Assembly: GCA_030272155.1 (NCBI GenBank)
Contig: CP126201.1
Span: forward strand, 620,001-684,000
Direction of reading: 5' to 3'
DNA length: 64,000 bases
Source: Tetradesmus obliquus
Taxonomy: Eukaryota; Chlorophyta; Chlorophyceae; Sphaeropleales; Scenedesmaceae
The position numbers and the translations under genes were made by a program. Within the stretch, counting starts at the first letter, position 1. The number at the start of each line of letters is the position of its first letter. Below the pieces are notes generated by a model. It worked only from the letters and a program-made list of their open reading frames with translations, was not told where the DNA came from and ran no database searches. Below are positions 47,795 through 57,460 of this stretch, one piece after another.

Positions 47795-49846
47795 CAGCAG
47801 GGGGTGATGACATAGGGCCTGGCTGCTACAGCATTGCGGCTGCAGCAGCAGCAGTAGAGGGCGCAGCAGCGGCAGTGTTTGGGCCTGGCACACCCTGCTT
47901 GCTTGTTGGCTACAGCATGGGAGCAAGGGTGGTGCTGCAGCTGGGTCTGAAATCTGAGCAGCAACAGCAGCAGCAGCAGCAGCAGCAGCAAGGTTCAAGG
48001 GTTTGCTGGGCTGGTGCTGTTGTTATTTCTGGCACGCCTGGCATGCCAGATGCAGATCTGCGGGCAGCCAGGGTTCAGAAAGATGCTGAGCTGGCGGCTA
48101 TGCTGACTCAGCAGGGTTCAGCCAGGTTTTTGGAGTGGTGGTACCAGCAGCCGCTGTGGACCTCGCTACGGCAGCACCCGGGGTTCAGCAGGCTGCTGCA
48201 GCAGCGGCAGCGGGAGCAGCAGGGCCAGGAGCAGCAGCTGGCGGCGGCACTGAAGTATGGCAGCACTGGCCGCATGGTGAGTGCAGGGGGTGGTGGTGCT
48301 TGCAGGATGCGCCTGCAGGATAGATGAATGGCAGCCTGGTGTGAAGTATGGCAGCACTGGCCGCATGGTGAGTGCAGGGGGTGGTGGTGCTTGCAGGATG
48401 GATGGCGGCCATATGTGAAGCTAGATGGATGAATGGCAGCCTGGTGTGAAACAAGTCAGCACCAGGCGGATGGTGAGTGCAGGGTGTGGTGATGCTTGCA
48501 GGATGTGCTTGCAGGATGGATGAATGGCAGCCTGGTGAAAAGCATGTCAGCAGTAGCCGCGTGGTGCAGGGGGTGGTGGTGCTTCCGTTTGGCAGGCTGC
48601 TGGCGCAGCGGCAGCGCGAGCAGCAGGGGCAGGAGCTGCAGCTGGCTGCGGCGCTGAAGTATGGCAGCACTGGCCGCATGGTGAGTGCCGGGAGTGGCGA
48701 TGGGGGTGTGCGGGTTATGTTTGTGCTTGCAGGATGTACTTGCAGGAAGGGTAGATGGCAGCCGTATGTGAAGCATGGTGTGAAGCATGGCAGCACTAGC
48801 CGCATGGTAAGTGCAGGGGGTGCTGGTGCTTCGCCTTTGCAGGCGGCTGCAGCACTGGCAGCGCGAGCAGCAGGGCAGGAGCTGCAGCTGGCGGTGGCAC
48901 TGGAGTACGGCACCACTGGCCGCACGGTGAGTGCAGGGGGCGGGGGTGCTTGCAGGATGTGCTTGCAGGATGCGTGAATGGCGGCCTGGTGTGAAGTGTG
49001 TCAGCACCGGCCGGACGGCAAGTGCCAGGGATGGTGGTGCTTGCAGGATGCACTTGCAGGCTGTGCTTGCAGGCTGTGCTTGCAGGATGGGTGGATGGCA
49101 GCCGTATGTGAAGCATGGCTTGAAGTATGGCAGCGCTAGCCAGATGGATTGCAGAGGGTGGTGATGGCTCGCGTAGGAAGTGATTGCAGGATGTGCTTGC
49201 AGGATGAATGTGATGGTCCCGGTTTGAGCAAGGTGTGAAGCATGAAGGGTGGCGCAGATGGCCAGCAACAGGTGGATGCCAGTCGGGTTGAGTATGCAGT
49301 TGTATGTCCTGTTCCTGTTTGTGCTTGCAGGAGCAGTGTGCAGCTTTTTCAACTATGCACGCCTGTTCTTGGCTTCTTGGCTGGTTTGCCTGCGTTGTAA
49401 AACTTTCGTGCCGTCTCTTGCGCCACTGGCCCCTTCCCTTTACATATGTACCTTCTGCGGCATGTGATTTGACATGTTACTTGCAGGAGCCGATGTGGGG
49501 CGAGCTTCGTGGCTGCCGGCTGCCCATGCTGCTTGTGGCTGGCCAGCTGGACGCAAAGTTTGCAGGAATCAAGCGGCGCATGTTTGCTCGGCTGAGGCAG
49601 GGCCTTGCTGCTGCAGGAGCAGCGGCAGAGGCTGGTGCAGCAGCAGTTGAGGAGCAAGGTGTTGACTTGAGCGCAGCAGAGCTCGGGGCAGAGGTGCAGC
49701 AGCAGCAGGGGAGTGCTGTGTCTGGTGCTGGTATCATGCATCAGTGGGCAGAGGTGCCTGGTGCGGGGCATGCTGTGCATGTTGAGGCGCCTCTGCAGCT
49801 GCTGCAGCTGGTGCGGGGCTTTATGCAGCAGCTGCAGGAGCCCTAG
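31239..49846 (+). CDS. PHYLLO: PHYLLO: MenF-MenD-MenC-MenH fusion for phylloquinone synthesis, 2799 aa
   Basis: Converts chorismate to o-succinylbenzoate in the plastid for the naphthoquinone ring of vitamin K1. Seventeen exons keep phase (8400 nt): 31239-32194, 32578-32709, 33472-33838, 34248-34773, 35168-35295, 36273-36722, 36945-37025, 37291-37429, 38623-38857, 39303-40062, 41323-42262, 43103-43238, 43476-43573, 44345-45314, 45616-46055, 46595-48276, 49487-49846. A transit-peptide-like start precedes MenF (about 205-880), which is complete: KLVKVVLARR, SEAVAGTRPRG, HPTPAVCG, GVVQGSQVAAEWQE. MenD (about 881-1720) has GSRSSPLALAAASHP, AIDERSLGFW, GDLSFLHDVNG and NNRGGAIF. MenC (about 1765-2225) has IKAKVG, TADANRAW, IEEP, VDES and IKPSVVGG. 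MenH (about 2455-2799) has LHGFMGS, GYSMGA and GAGHAVHVE. Gln/Ala/Ser inserts make it far longer than plant PHYLLO. Start choice is moderate; the rest is firm. Confidence 0.96.
32300..32510 (+). repeat. Ghost copies of PHYLLO exon 2 start
   Basis: WAAFGSFLF-type copies lie at about 32301-32335 and 32429-32505; the second has a gcag acceptor. The functional exon is 32578-32709. Confidence 0.88.
32775..33260 (+). repeat. Three ghost copies of PHYLLO exon 2 end
   Basis: LELLEADGALLLALKVAWDSR-type copies with the gtgcg/gtgtg donor at about 32781-32848, 33043-33112 and 33189-33257. Confidence 0.9.
34049..34247 (+). repeat. 99-bp tandem repeat before PHYLLO exon 4
   Basis: Two extra units carry a gcag acceptor, the SLDALLSA-coding exon start and the intron with tctttgttttcaatgttgctg. 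The functional exon begins at 34248. Confidence 0.93.
34840..34900 (+). repeat. Ghost copy of PHYLLO exon 4 end
   Basis: Copies the segment encoding ERDPRAYQLYLST with a donor. It follows the functional exon end at 34773. Confidence 0.88.
35350..35445 (+). repeat. Ghost copy of PHYLLO exon 5 end
   Basis: Copies the EAVAGTRPRG to DFYQ segment with the gtgggt donor. One base gain breaks the frame. Confidence 0.9.
35786..36272 (+). repeat. Five ghost copies of PHYLLO exon 6 start
   Basis: GLDLLQSPKDHS-type copies begin at 35786, 35892, 35998, 36108 and 36181, each after a tgcag acceptor. They precede the functional exon at 36273. Most lie about 100 bp apart. Confidence 0.92.
37500..38200 (+). 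repeat. Four ghost copies of PHYLLO exon 8 end (MenD N-terminus)
   Basis: WAGLAIDELARLGINTFAVAPG-type copies with a gtgcg donor at about 37535-37607, 37740-37812, 37915-37990 and 38120-38192. Functional exon 37291-37429. Confidence 0.92.
38350..38445 (+). repeat. Ghost copy of PHYLLO exon 9 start
   Basis: A near-complete copy of GSRSSPLALAAASHP with a gcag acceptor. It reads IAVDEC where the functional exon reads IAIDER, so it would break the thiamine-diphosphate site context. Confidence 0.9.
38905..39100 (+). repeat. Two ghost copies of PHYLLO exon 9 end
   Basis: LLPAVVEASQSNVPLLLLT-type copies at about 38918-38980 and 39033-39095, about 115 bp apart, following the functional exon end at 38857. 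Confidence 0.9.
40105..40215 (+). repeat. Ghost copy of PHYLLO exon 10 end
   Basis: Copies the LQPDVVLQLGPRVTSKR segment with a gtgagt donor, frame-shifted, after the functional exon end at 40062. Confidence 0.88.
40295..40745. repeat. About 60-bp CACA-rich minisatellite in a PHYLLO intron
   Basis: Roughly eight units with acataagcacacatctgcgc and caagcacgcttaggtgc. It lies inside intron 10, between ghost copies of exon 10. Confidence 0.93.
40760..41210 (+). repeat. Four more ghost copies of PHYLLO exon 10 end
   Basis: Copies at about 40765-40828, 40866-40955, 40995-41065 and 41112-41177, each with ttcatggtgagt or a close variant. The last two units are about 120 bp and very similar. Confidence 0.9.
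42510..43050 (+). repeat. Five ghost copies of PHYLLO exon 12 start (ThDP motif)
   Basis: Copies at about 42512-42585, 42624-42690, 42751-42823, 42863-42940 and 42976-43045 encode FAAGLHRPVTLVVGDLSFLHD variants after a gcag acceptor. The unit from 42841 is a perfect 113-bp tandem duplicate of the next. The functional exon is 43103-43238. Confidence 0.95.
43655..43850 (+). repeat. Two ghost copies of PHYLLO exon 13 end
   Basis: ERLWGTPQNVDLE-type copies with a gtgcg donor at about 43668-43725 and 43805-43848. Confidence 0.88.
44125..44245 (+). repeat. Two ghost copies of PHYLLO exon 14 start
   Basis: Copies of the HGIPHQRVTSPNDLAPAL segment at 44128-44210 and a short one near 44228-44250, both after gtgcag. 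Functional exon start 44345. Confidence 0.88.
46177..46485. repeat. 27-bp minisatellite in a PHYLLO intron
   Basis: About eleven units of the type cttgcaggacaggatgtaag plus cagctgg. Every unit contains a cttgcag acceptor-like site. It lies in intron 15. Confidence 0.94.
48330..49150 (+). repeat. Ghost copies of PHYLLO exon 16 end
   Basis: ALKYGSTGRM plus gtgag donor is repeated at about 48337-48370, 48588-48685, 48780-48812, 48840-48930 and 49115-49147. Two copies extend back to QRQREQQGQE. The spacing is filled with cttgcaggatg-type repeats. Confidence 0.9.
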
Positions 49847-50505
49847 CTTGCAGGACTGGTGCTTGATGCTGCGTGTGTGGCGTGAGGTTCCTGTCCAGCT
49901 ACCTCTATGTGTGCTTAGCAGGCTTTGCTGGCATGCCATCCAGCAGCAGCTGGCGGGTAGCACATGGCTTGCCAAGACGCAGTGTGTTTGATGTGCGCCT
50001 GCTGGGACATGGTTTTCCGCAGTTTCCGCGTCTGTGTAATGCAAAATATGGTGGAGCATGACTGATTGCCCGAGTTTCCAGCACATGCATGCATACCCTA
50101 CTGCATCTTCAAGAAGCGCTGGCTGCTACAGCAATCCCACTGCGCTACAACATCAGTGTGCTGCAAAGTCCCTGATCCAGCGGCTTATGTGGATCTTGCA
50201 CCCATGGCTCTTATTACCATTTGCTACTTAAATTGTCACCCTGCTAGCGTCGTCCGCGTGCGCGATTCGAACAATTAATCAACGAGTCGTCACTGACAAC
50301 GGTCACTGAAACCCTTATATTATTCTGTGTACTGCGACTATTTAACGCAAAATCAATCAATGAATTGCAACGTTTTACATCATTCGGTGTTGCTTCAAGC
50401 TCGTGCGCCTTTCCTTTTGACAGCTGCTCTCGAAGGCGCAAATTCACTCCCGCCCTGCCTTCCACACGCTCATAAGTGACGCAGCAGTAGTCAGGCAGCC
50501 TTGAG
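49847..50505. other. Intergenic, PHYLLO 3' flank
   Basis: A candidate polyadenylation TGTAA lies at 50035-50039, 189 nt past the PHYLLO stop. The remainder should hold the promoter of the next gene. No coding exon is recognised. Confidence 0.55.
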
Positions 50506-52110
50506 ATGAAGTTGGTGACTGTTTTGCTTGTGTTTGGATGCCTTTCAGCTGCACAAGCAGGCAACATCAGGCAGTTGACGCAGGATGACAGCAGTACTGC
50601 TGTCGAAAGTCAGCTCGGCACTGGAGCGATGATTTGCTACACTGACACCGCCGAGTTCTTCTCACAAGCAGTCGCTATTCCTAATGTCGACTCTTATGGC
50701 GAGAGCCTCAGCTGCTTCAGCTACGCTTGCACAGCAGAAGGCACCAGCAATGGCAGATGCCAAACACCTCTCAGCCATGGTTGGGAGCTCACCTCCGCAT
50801 GCAAGGCCCGCAGCGACAACCCTGCATTCACCGACGTCCAGTGCTGCGGTGGAAATGGTTGCAACGCTCCCACGGACACCAAGCTCTGGAACTACGTAGG
50901 CCCAGCAGACAACACAGCACACCTCAGCTGCTACTTCAATGGCCTGACTGGCCTCAACCCCAACGAAGCATACTCAGGTAGGCAGCTGCTGCGCTCCAAC
51001 ATCAGCCGCACATTCAGTAGCTACCAGATGCACTATCGCATCAGACCTCATGCATCATGGTGATTCCTGCAAGCTGGCAGATGTGCAATGTGTCAGCCTA
51101 GTGGTCTTGCCACGTGTACTTGGTAAGGTTCATGGCATTGTGCAAGCAGCACGTATAAGATTGTGTGCTTTCCTGCAGCTTAGCAGCACTGCTGCAGCAT
51201 GCCCATGCCTGCACCTTCTGCCGCTGCTGTGGATATCTGTGTTATCGCTTGTATCAACGCCTCTGCCCCTTGACCTGCTGCTGCTTCCTGCGGCGCTACA
51301 GTTGTCTACGGCGCCTGGAGTGGAGCAGCAGAGACCCCAAGAGAGGCTGCCTGCCTGCGCTACCAGCAGAAGAACTCCAGGACCTGTGCACCCCTGGACG
51401 CTTGGACCTATTCTGCAATCGACCTCGCAGCATGTAACCTGAAGACTGGCAAGCCCATCGGCACGACATACAACAGTGTGGCAGTCGAGTCCACTGTCAT
51501 GTGCTGTGCAGAGCCGGACTGCAACGCACCCACCCCCAAGCTGGACACCCTCACAAAAACCGGCCCTACCATCACCCAGGCCCTGCTGCAGCAGGATCCG
51601 TCCTTTGACGTCAGCACCATCAAGCGCGTCTACAAGGGCATCCCCGCAGAAGACAGCGAAGTTGTGCCGCTGCCACGTGTGATCCGCACATCCACCAACG
51701 GCAACACAGGCGTGGCAGGCATTGCAGATGCCAACGAGGCAGCAAACAACATGCTTGAGTACCAGCTGCTGCAGTCTGGTGTCATGCCGATGGGCGCAGA
51801 GGGCTATGCTGGCTCGTATGGAGGCTATGGTGCTGACTCATCTGTTGGCATGTACGGCAGCCAGGTCATCGTCAACGCCTCGCCAGCCCCTGCCACGTCA
51901 GCTGGTGACAACAACGAGGCGGGTACACTGGAAGATGGGCAGTACCCAACACCATCCTCCCTGGGCACCAGCAGCAGCTCGGCAGGCACAGCTTCACCTG
52001 CAGCAACGGCTGCCAGCAGCACCAAGACCAGCGGAGCCGGTGCTGTGCAGGCCTCTTTCACTGTGGTGGCACTGCTTGCAGCAACAGCAGCAGCTCTGGC
52101 AATGCACTAG
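50506..52110 (+). CDS. Secreted, probably GPI-anchored protein with two Ly6/uPAR-like Cys domains, 426 aa
   Basis: Two exons, 50506-50977 and 51302-52110, join in phase. A signal peptide (about residues 1-18, KLVTVLLVFGCLSAAQA) leads to two related cysteine domains. Domain 1 has Cys at 44, 70, 75, 85, 99, 113, 114 and 119. Domain 2 has Cys at 142, 175, 186, 202, 225, 226 and 231. Both begin CY and end CC-x4-CN (CCGGNGCNAP and CCAEPDCNAP), the ending typical of three-finger Ly6/uPAR folds. Domain 2 lacks the counterpart of Cys75. A Ser/Thr/Ala-rich stalk follows, then a hydrophobic C-terminus (ASFTVVALLAATAAALAMH) after small residues, as in GPI-attachment signals. Function is unknown; a cell-surface or wall role is inferred. 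The fold is a motif-based guess. Unlike its neighbours it has no ghost exons and no CAG expansion. Confidence 0.82.
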
Positions 52111-54038
52111 GGCCCATGAGCCGCTGCGGGCTTTTCTGACCTGGCGCACGGCAATTGTGCTTGTTTTTGGCGGGGCCCGTATGGGCTACTATATGCGACG
52201 TTCGCGGAAGTTGAACCGGCGTTCCAATATCTACTGTCTACTGCTGTCGATGTATGTTGACCGCGTGCGCCATTCGTAACGATGCAGATGTGTGCAGTTG
52301 ATGACGATGTCGTGCCGACTTGAGCAGCTGTGATGACGCCCGACCCGCTGTCTGCAATTGTGAAATAAATGCAGGGGCGACTGACAACTTCCTGAATACG
52401 CAACGATAAGCCACGACAAAACGAATTGAATTTGTTGAATTTGTACAGTTCTTGTTGTCTGACACCGCAGATCGCATCGATATGACCTCTAAGCAAACTT
52501 CGAACCAAATTTAAATTTGATTTGATGAAATTTCATCCTTGACCACTTTAGTCACTGTAGTCACTGCTGTATGTCGCTGCCATGTAACCTAAAAAAATTG
52601 CAATTCGTCTAGGTATTGTGCTCTCTGTTTACCGCTTGTAAATCGCGACTAACGGAGGTAGGACGGTATATTTCTCCGTGCGTAACCGTCCACGTCAGAC
52701 TTGGTCAGCAAACAACGTTTTCCAAACGCCTTGCAACTTTTAAATTTATGATATGTTTCAATCTGCATTTTTATACAAAAGACACTTGTCACTTTCCGCA
52801 GTTTCCAGGAGCAGACTTGCTCCTTGTTCGGCCATCCTCGTCAGACACGTGTGTGCACACTGCAGCATTCTACGGTTGAATACAGCAGTTTGCCTTAAAA
52901 AAAGGCTTACTGTTCCCTAACATAGTTGAACGACCTCGCGGCTCATGCTGTTGGTATTCACAACACTATCCCTGTGTAACAGCTGTTGTTGCTGCAGCAG
53001 AAGTTGCAACCTGCAACCGCAACTAGTAGTGAGCCCTGCCATGTAGGCGCAGCCAATTATTGCACCGTGCATTGGCAGCCTCTGTGGCTCTGATTGCGGT
53101 GCCATTGCCACTTGAGTGTCAACAGTCTTGAATGATGGATGGATGGGGACACCTTGCTTGACAATGAGCTGCAGCGCGACATATTGACCATCGGTTTCTG
53201 CAACAACGCACATGCTGCAGCCGATGCAAAGTGGCTTTACTGGGCTGAGGTGGCACAACTTGCAGCGATATGCACATGTTGCAAGGGAGTGCACCTCAGC
53301 AGCTGGTGTCGTGTTGCACAACGTTGAGCATATGTTCAGATGTGCATGCTACATAATGAGTGCGCTGTTCATCATCTAGCATTGTTTGTTTTCTCGGATA
53401 TGCAGTGATGGTTCGTGCATGGCAAGGTCTGGCAGCAAGATCAACGATGCCATTGCATGGCATGCCACGCTTTCACCAAGCCACATTCTGAGGAATGTTG
53501 TGGATTTTTGGTTGTGGCATCCAGCCTACACTTTGTGGCAATGGTCGCTCTGTCTTGACTGGTAACATGATGATACACCCGGCTTCATTCTCAGCAACGC
53601 ACGTGCTCAGGACCTTGCAGTTGTTGCAGCAGCTGATCTGGATTAGGGAGTATTTGGCAGGCTGCAGCGCCAGTTTTGCTCCGTGCATAACGCGCTGCCT
53701 GCTTTGAGCATCCCAGCTGTGCAAAGCAACGCAACCCTGCAAGCACGTGACGTGCCACGCACTGCAGTGCACTGCCAGCTGGCTGCTGCAGCAGCGCACT
53801 GCTGAGACTCAGGTGACGTCCCAGGCAAAAAAGCAGGGTACAGCACACGCTGCCCTAAATTTGGTGCACACGCCCAACTGCTACACTGTCTTCAACAGCT
53901 GCGTCTCCGTTTTCAAAACCTCTTCAACACCGTTAATTTTCTGGAGCCTGTAAAGCCTTGTCATACGGGTGCGCCTTTGTTACAAACATTCACATGACAA
54001 AACAAATGAACAGCATCATCTGGAACTATCTGTGGGTG
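52111..54038. other. Convergent intergenic region, 1.9 kb
   Basis: Lies between a plus-strand and a minus-strand gene end. TGTAA at 52583-52587 could end the Ly6-like gene. TGTAA on the minus strand at 53980-53984 could end the methyltransferase gene. It is more AT-rich than the genes, and I see no convincing exon. Confidence 0.55.
53980..53984 (-). terminator. Candidate polyadenylation signal of the FkbM gene
   Basis: TGTAA on the minus strand, 55 nt past the stop at 54039-54041. This supports that stop as a real gene end. Confidence 0.5.
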
Positions 54039-55443
54039 TCATCTGTCCGGCACAAAGTCTGGGTCATCGGAGAAGGGCGTCTTGCCAGCCTGTGCGCAGG
54101 CGTCAGCAATCTTCTCCTCCTTCTCACACGGCTTCTGGCTGCCACAGCGGCACCTGCAGCAGCAGCAGCAGCAGCCATGAGCTCAACAGCGCCATGTAGT
54201 GCACCTGTGCGCATGCATGGCATACACAAGTGCAAGCAGCACCTGCAATTCACATCCACACAACACAGGGGCGCTGTATGCCAGCCGGCCAGCCGGCATG
54301 CCGGACAGCTGCAGCTGAGGCTCATGTTTACCAGGCAAGCAACCGGCCAGGTGACCAGGATACGCGCAGTACCGCAGTGCAGCTATACTCGCGCAGCTGG
54401 AGCAGCAGCACCTCACCTGTGGCTGACCAGCAGGCTGGCCCTAGCTGGTGGCGGCATGGCCTCATCAGCCGCCACCTGCTGCAGGTTCTTGCAGCTGCGG
54501 CCGCCCATGGCAGCGTCCGACCACTCGGGAATGAACCTGCAATCAAAACATGGGCAGCGGCAACGCCGTGTGACCCAATTGAATCGGTGTGACATAGCTG
54601 GAGAACCGCAGGGTAGGATGATGCTGGTGCTTCGAATGCAGCTTGCCCATGCCAAATCTGGAAGCGCCAGAAAGGGTTGGCATGTAACACGTGTCAGTTT
54701 TGAAGCGCATGGATCTTGCACTAGAGGTGAGCGCTGCTGCTGCTGCAACAACCACAGCCATGACTCATGTTGTCACACACACCACAACACATCTGATGCG
54801 AATGCGCAGATGCATGAACGCCTGCAGCACAGCTCACCAGGAGTCTGTCAGCTTGCGCTCAGCAGGAAAGGCACCAACAGCAGGGCCCTGCACCAGCAGC
54901 AGCAAGCAGGGACATTGCAGCATGTTGTTTCAAGAAGGGTGCAGTCCGTGGCATCGCCAGAAATCAACCCAGCAGCATTTAGTGCTGCCATGACTTTGCT
55001 GCAGCAGAAGCCTGTTTCGCAGATGCTAGCCCGCATATTTGTGCTGTTTTCAGGCATCTGCGCTGCGCACACCCTCATGACCCTTGAGCGCCACCGTCAG
55101 ACACCCCAAAACCGCACCCACCTCCAGGTACGGTTTAAACCCCCGCTCGGTGCTGGCCAACACATCGTTGACGCTCACTTTGAAATGCGCTACGGAAGCT
55201 CCTCAGGTGCAGCTGCCACAAACAACCCGCCCCGCGCCAGCTCAACCACAAACCCCAAAACCCCGCCCACCTCCAGGTATGGTGTGAACCGCGGCTCCCT
55301 GCTGGCCCACACATTTGTATTGATTTCAAATGCGCTGCGGAAGCTCTTGGGGTGCAGCCGCTCCGGCACACCATCCAAAATCAGGTTGTGGCTGGTCATC
55401 TCGCGGCAGGGTTGCCGCAGCCACATCAGGCCCTGCTCGCTGC

Positions 55444-55495
<52 letters not shown>

Positions 55496-57425
55496 GCAGC
55501 AGGATGAGCAGCGGCAGATGAAGAAGGGGCAGCAGCATGGCGAGTGATACAGCAGTTCGTCAGCACAGCTGGCACGTAAACAGTCAAACGGCCGGCAGCA
55601 GCAGTAGCAGCAGCAGCAGTAGCTGCGAGCATGCTGTGCCGCAAACCCCTTGTGTATGCTGCAGCACTAGAAATGTTTCTGTACCCAGACAACGGTGCGC
55701 CTGTCACTCGCTGCACATGCAGGCATTAGCTCAGCCTCAAACTTCATTTGCAGATGGTCAAACATGCTGTCACACAACCATCACTCACACCACTTCCAAG
55801 CAGCCAAGCTTACAGTCAACCATGCAGGACTCGCGTCTTGCAGGCAGCAAAACATGCAGTCAAACAAGCAGTCAAACATGTGGTCAAACACACATCACTC
55901 ACGTCATTTGTAAGCAGTCGAACAGGTCAAACTTGAGGTTGGTGGCTGTCACTGCCGGCAGCATCTCCAACGGCTCCGACAGAGAGGCCACCTGCAGGGC
56001 AGCACAGCAGCAGTGGCAGGTGCTGTTCAGTATGTTTGCAAGTTGAGACTTTGACGTCTTATGCATAGCCCCGGGCCGGTAGAAATGCGCTATCAATCGG
56101 GACACTGCTGCAACCTTGGAGCAGTAGAAGCAAATGTGGTAAAACAGCTTCAAGCCGTTGCACTTGTCGGATCTTGCAGCAAGGCGTGCAGGCATGCACG
56201 CCCATATGGGCCGGCATCTTTGTGCTGTGGATCGACCCATTCACGGCAATCGAGAACATGCTTAAGCAACTTCAATGCATACATCATGCATTGGGCACCT
56301 GTGATTGTGCATCGGGGCGTGCATGCATGCAAGGCACCGAATCCAATGTAAAACCGTCATGCTAAAGGCGGCCTGCTGTCAAGTGCTTTGTAGTTGCCCA
56401 AATTGTCTGAAATATTACCAAACGCACTATCAACATCAATTAATTTCAAGTCTATCTACGCCGGCAGGACGATTTTCAGACAGGCAGTGACTGTCAGAAG
56501 CTCGTACTGCACAATGCACAGCTGCGATGTTTCAGTACGAGGCTTCTATAATGTTGAAAGTTTAATCTGTTCTCAATTATGCGTTATCAGGCTTCAAATC
56601 CAAGGGTGCAGTGGCAGCAGGCGTGAAAGCAGTAGCAGCACCACGACCAGCAGCAGTAGGTACAGCATGGATATGCCAGCACCTGCTCAATCGCAGAATT
56701 TGCATGTGCATTTGTTGTTAGGCTGCATATAGCGTGATGTACAGCGCGGCACTGCTGCCTGCCTGAGGCGCGAAGGCAGTAGCAGCAGCAACAACACAGC
56801 AACACGGCCATATGACATGGCTATCCCATGCGATCATGCGCTTGCAGCATGTACTATGTGCTGTACAACTAGTGCGCAGCAGCAGCCAGCACAACCTGCA
56901 CAACATGATGTGATGTCAGTGGTGCAGTCACATATTTCCTTCACAATAGCCAGCGAGAACCACAGCCCACATGTGCAGCACAGGCTGCTCCTGCTGCACA
57001 CCTGCGCCACGCCCACACTTGACAACACAGCACGGCTTAACTCAACTTGCCTGCCTCTAGTTTTAGTGTTCGGCCTACTTTCAAGGTGTACAATGGTGCA
57101 AGCTGGCAGGGCAGGAGCACACCAGAGCTTGTAAATAATTTAAGATAATCAATCATTGGACAGGGAGACATGGTCCATGCAGACATGGTCCTGCAGGGGC
57201 AACAGGCGCACGCGGAAGATGCTGTTCAGCACGCTGTTTTGCTGCCTGCCTTGAAGATACATGCATGCATGTTAGGAGTGTGTGTTGCGCGCATTGCTGT
57301 CACATCGTGTGTGGTATGCATGCATTAGGAGATCTGATAGTCATGCGAGCTAGCCGCCCCAGTACAACAGCTGCCGAGTGCCTTTCAGTGTCTGCCCAAC
57401 AATGCAGCGGCGGCTGGCATCTCAG

Positions 57426-57460
<35 letters not shown>

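Noticed and set aside
21298..49846. Acetate kinase and PHYLLO as pseudogenes because of the many broken exon copies
   Set aside because: In both genes a complete in-phase chain with intact catalytic motifs exists beside the broken copies.
53958..55547. 529-codon plus-strand open frame
   Set aside because: It lies antisense to the in-phase exons and ghost copies of the FkbM gene and is rich in CAG-derived residues. It has no recognisable domain.
57149..57252. Alternative last exon of the FkbM gene ending in VSLSND and TGA
   Set aside because: Possible in phase through an unusual acceptor, but the chain through 55903-55991 joins at better splice sites and is followed by a well-placed polyadenylation signal.
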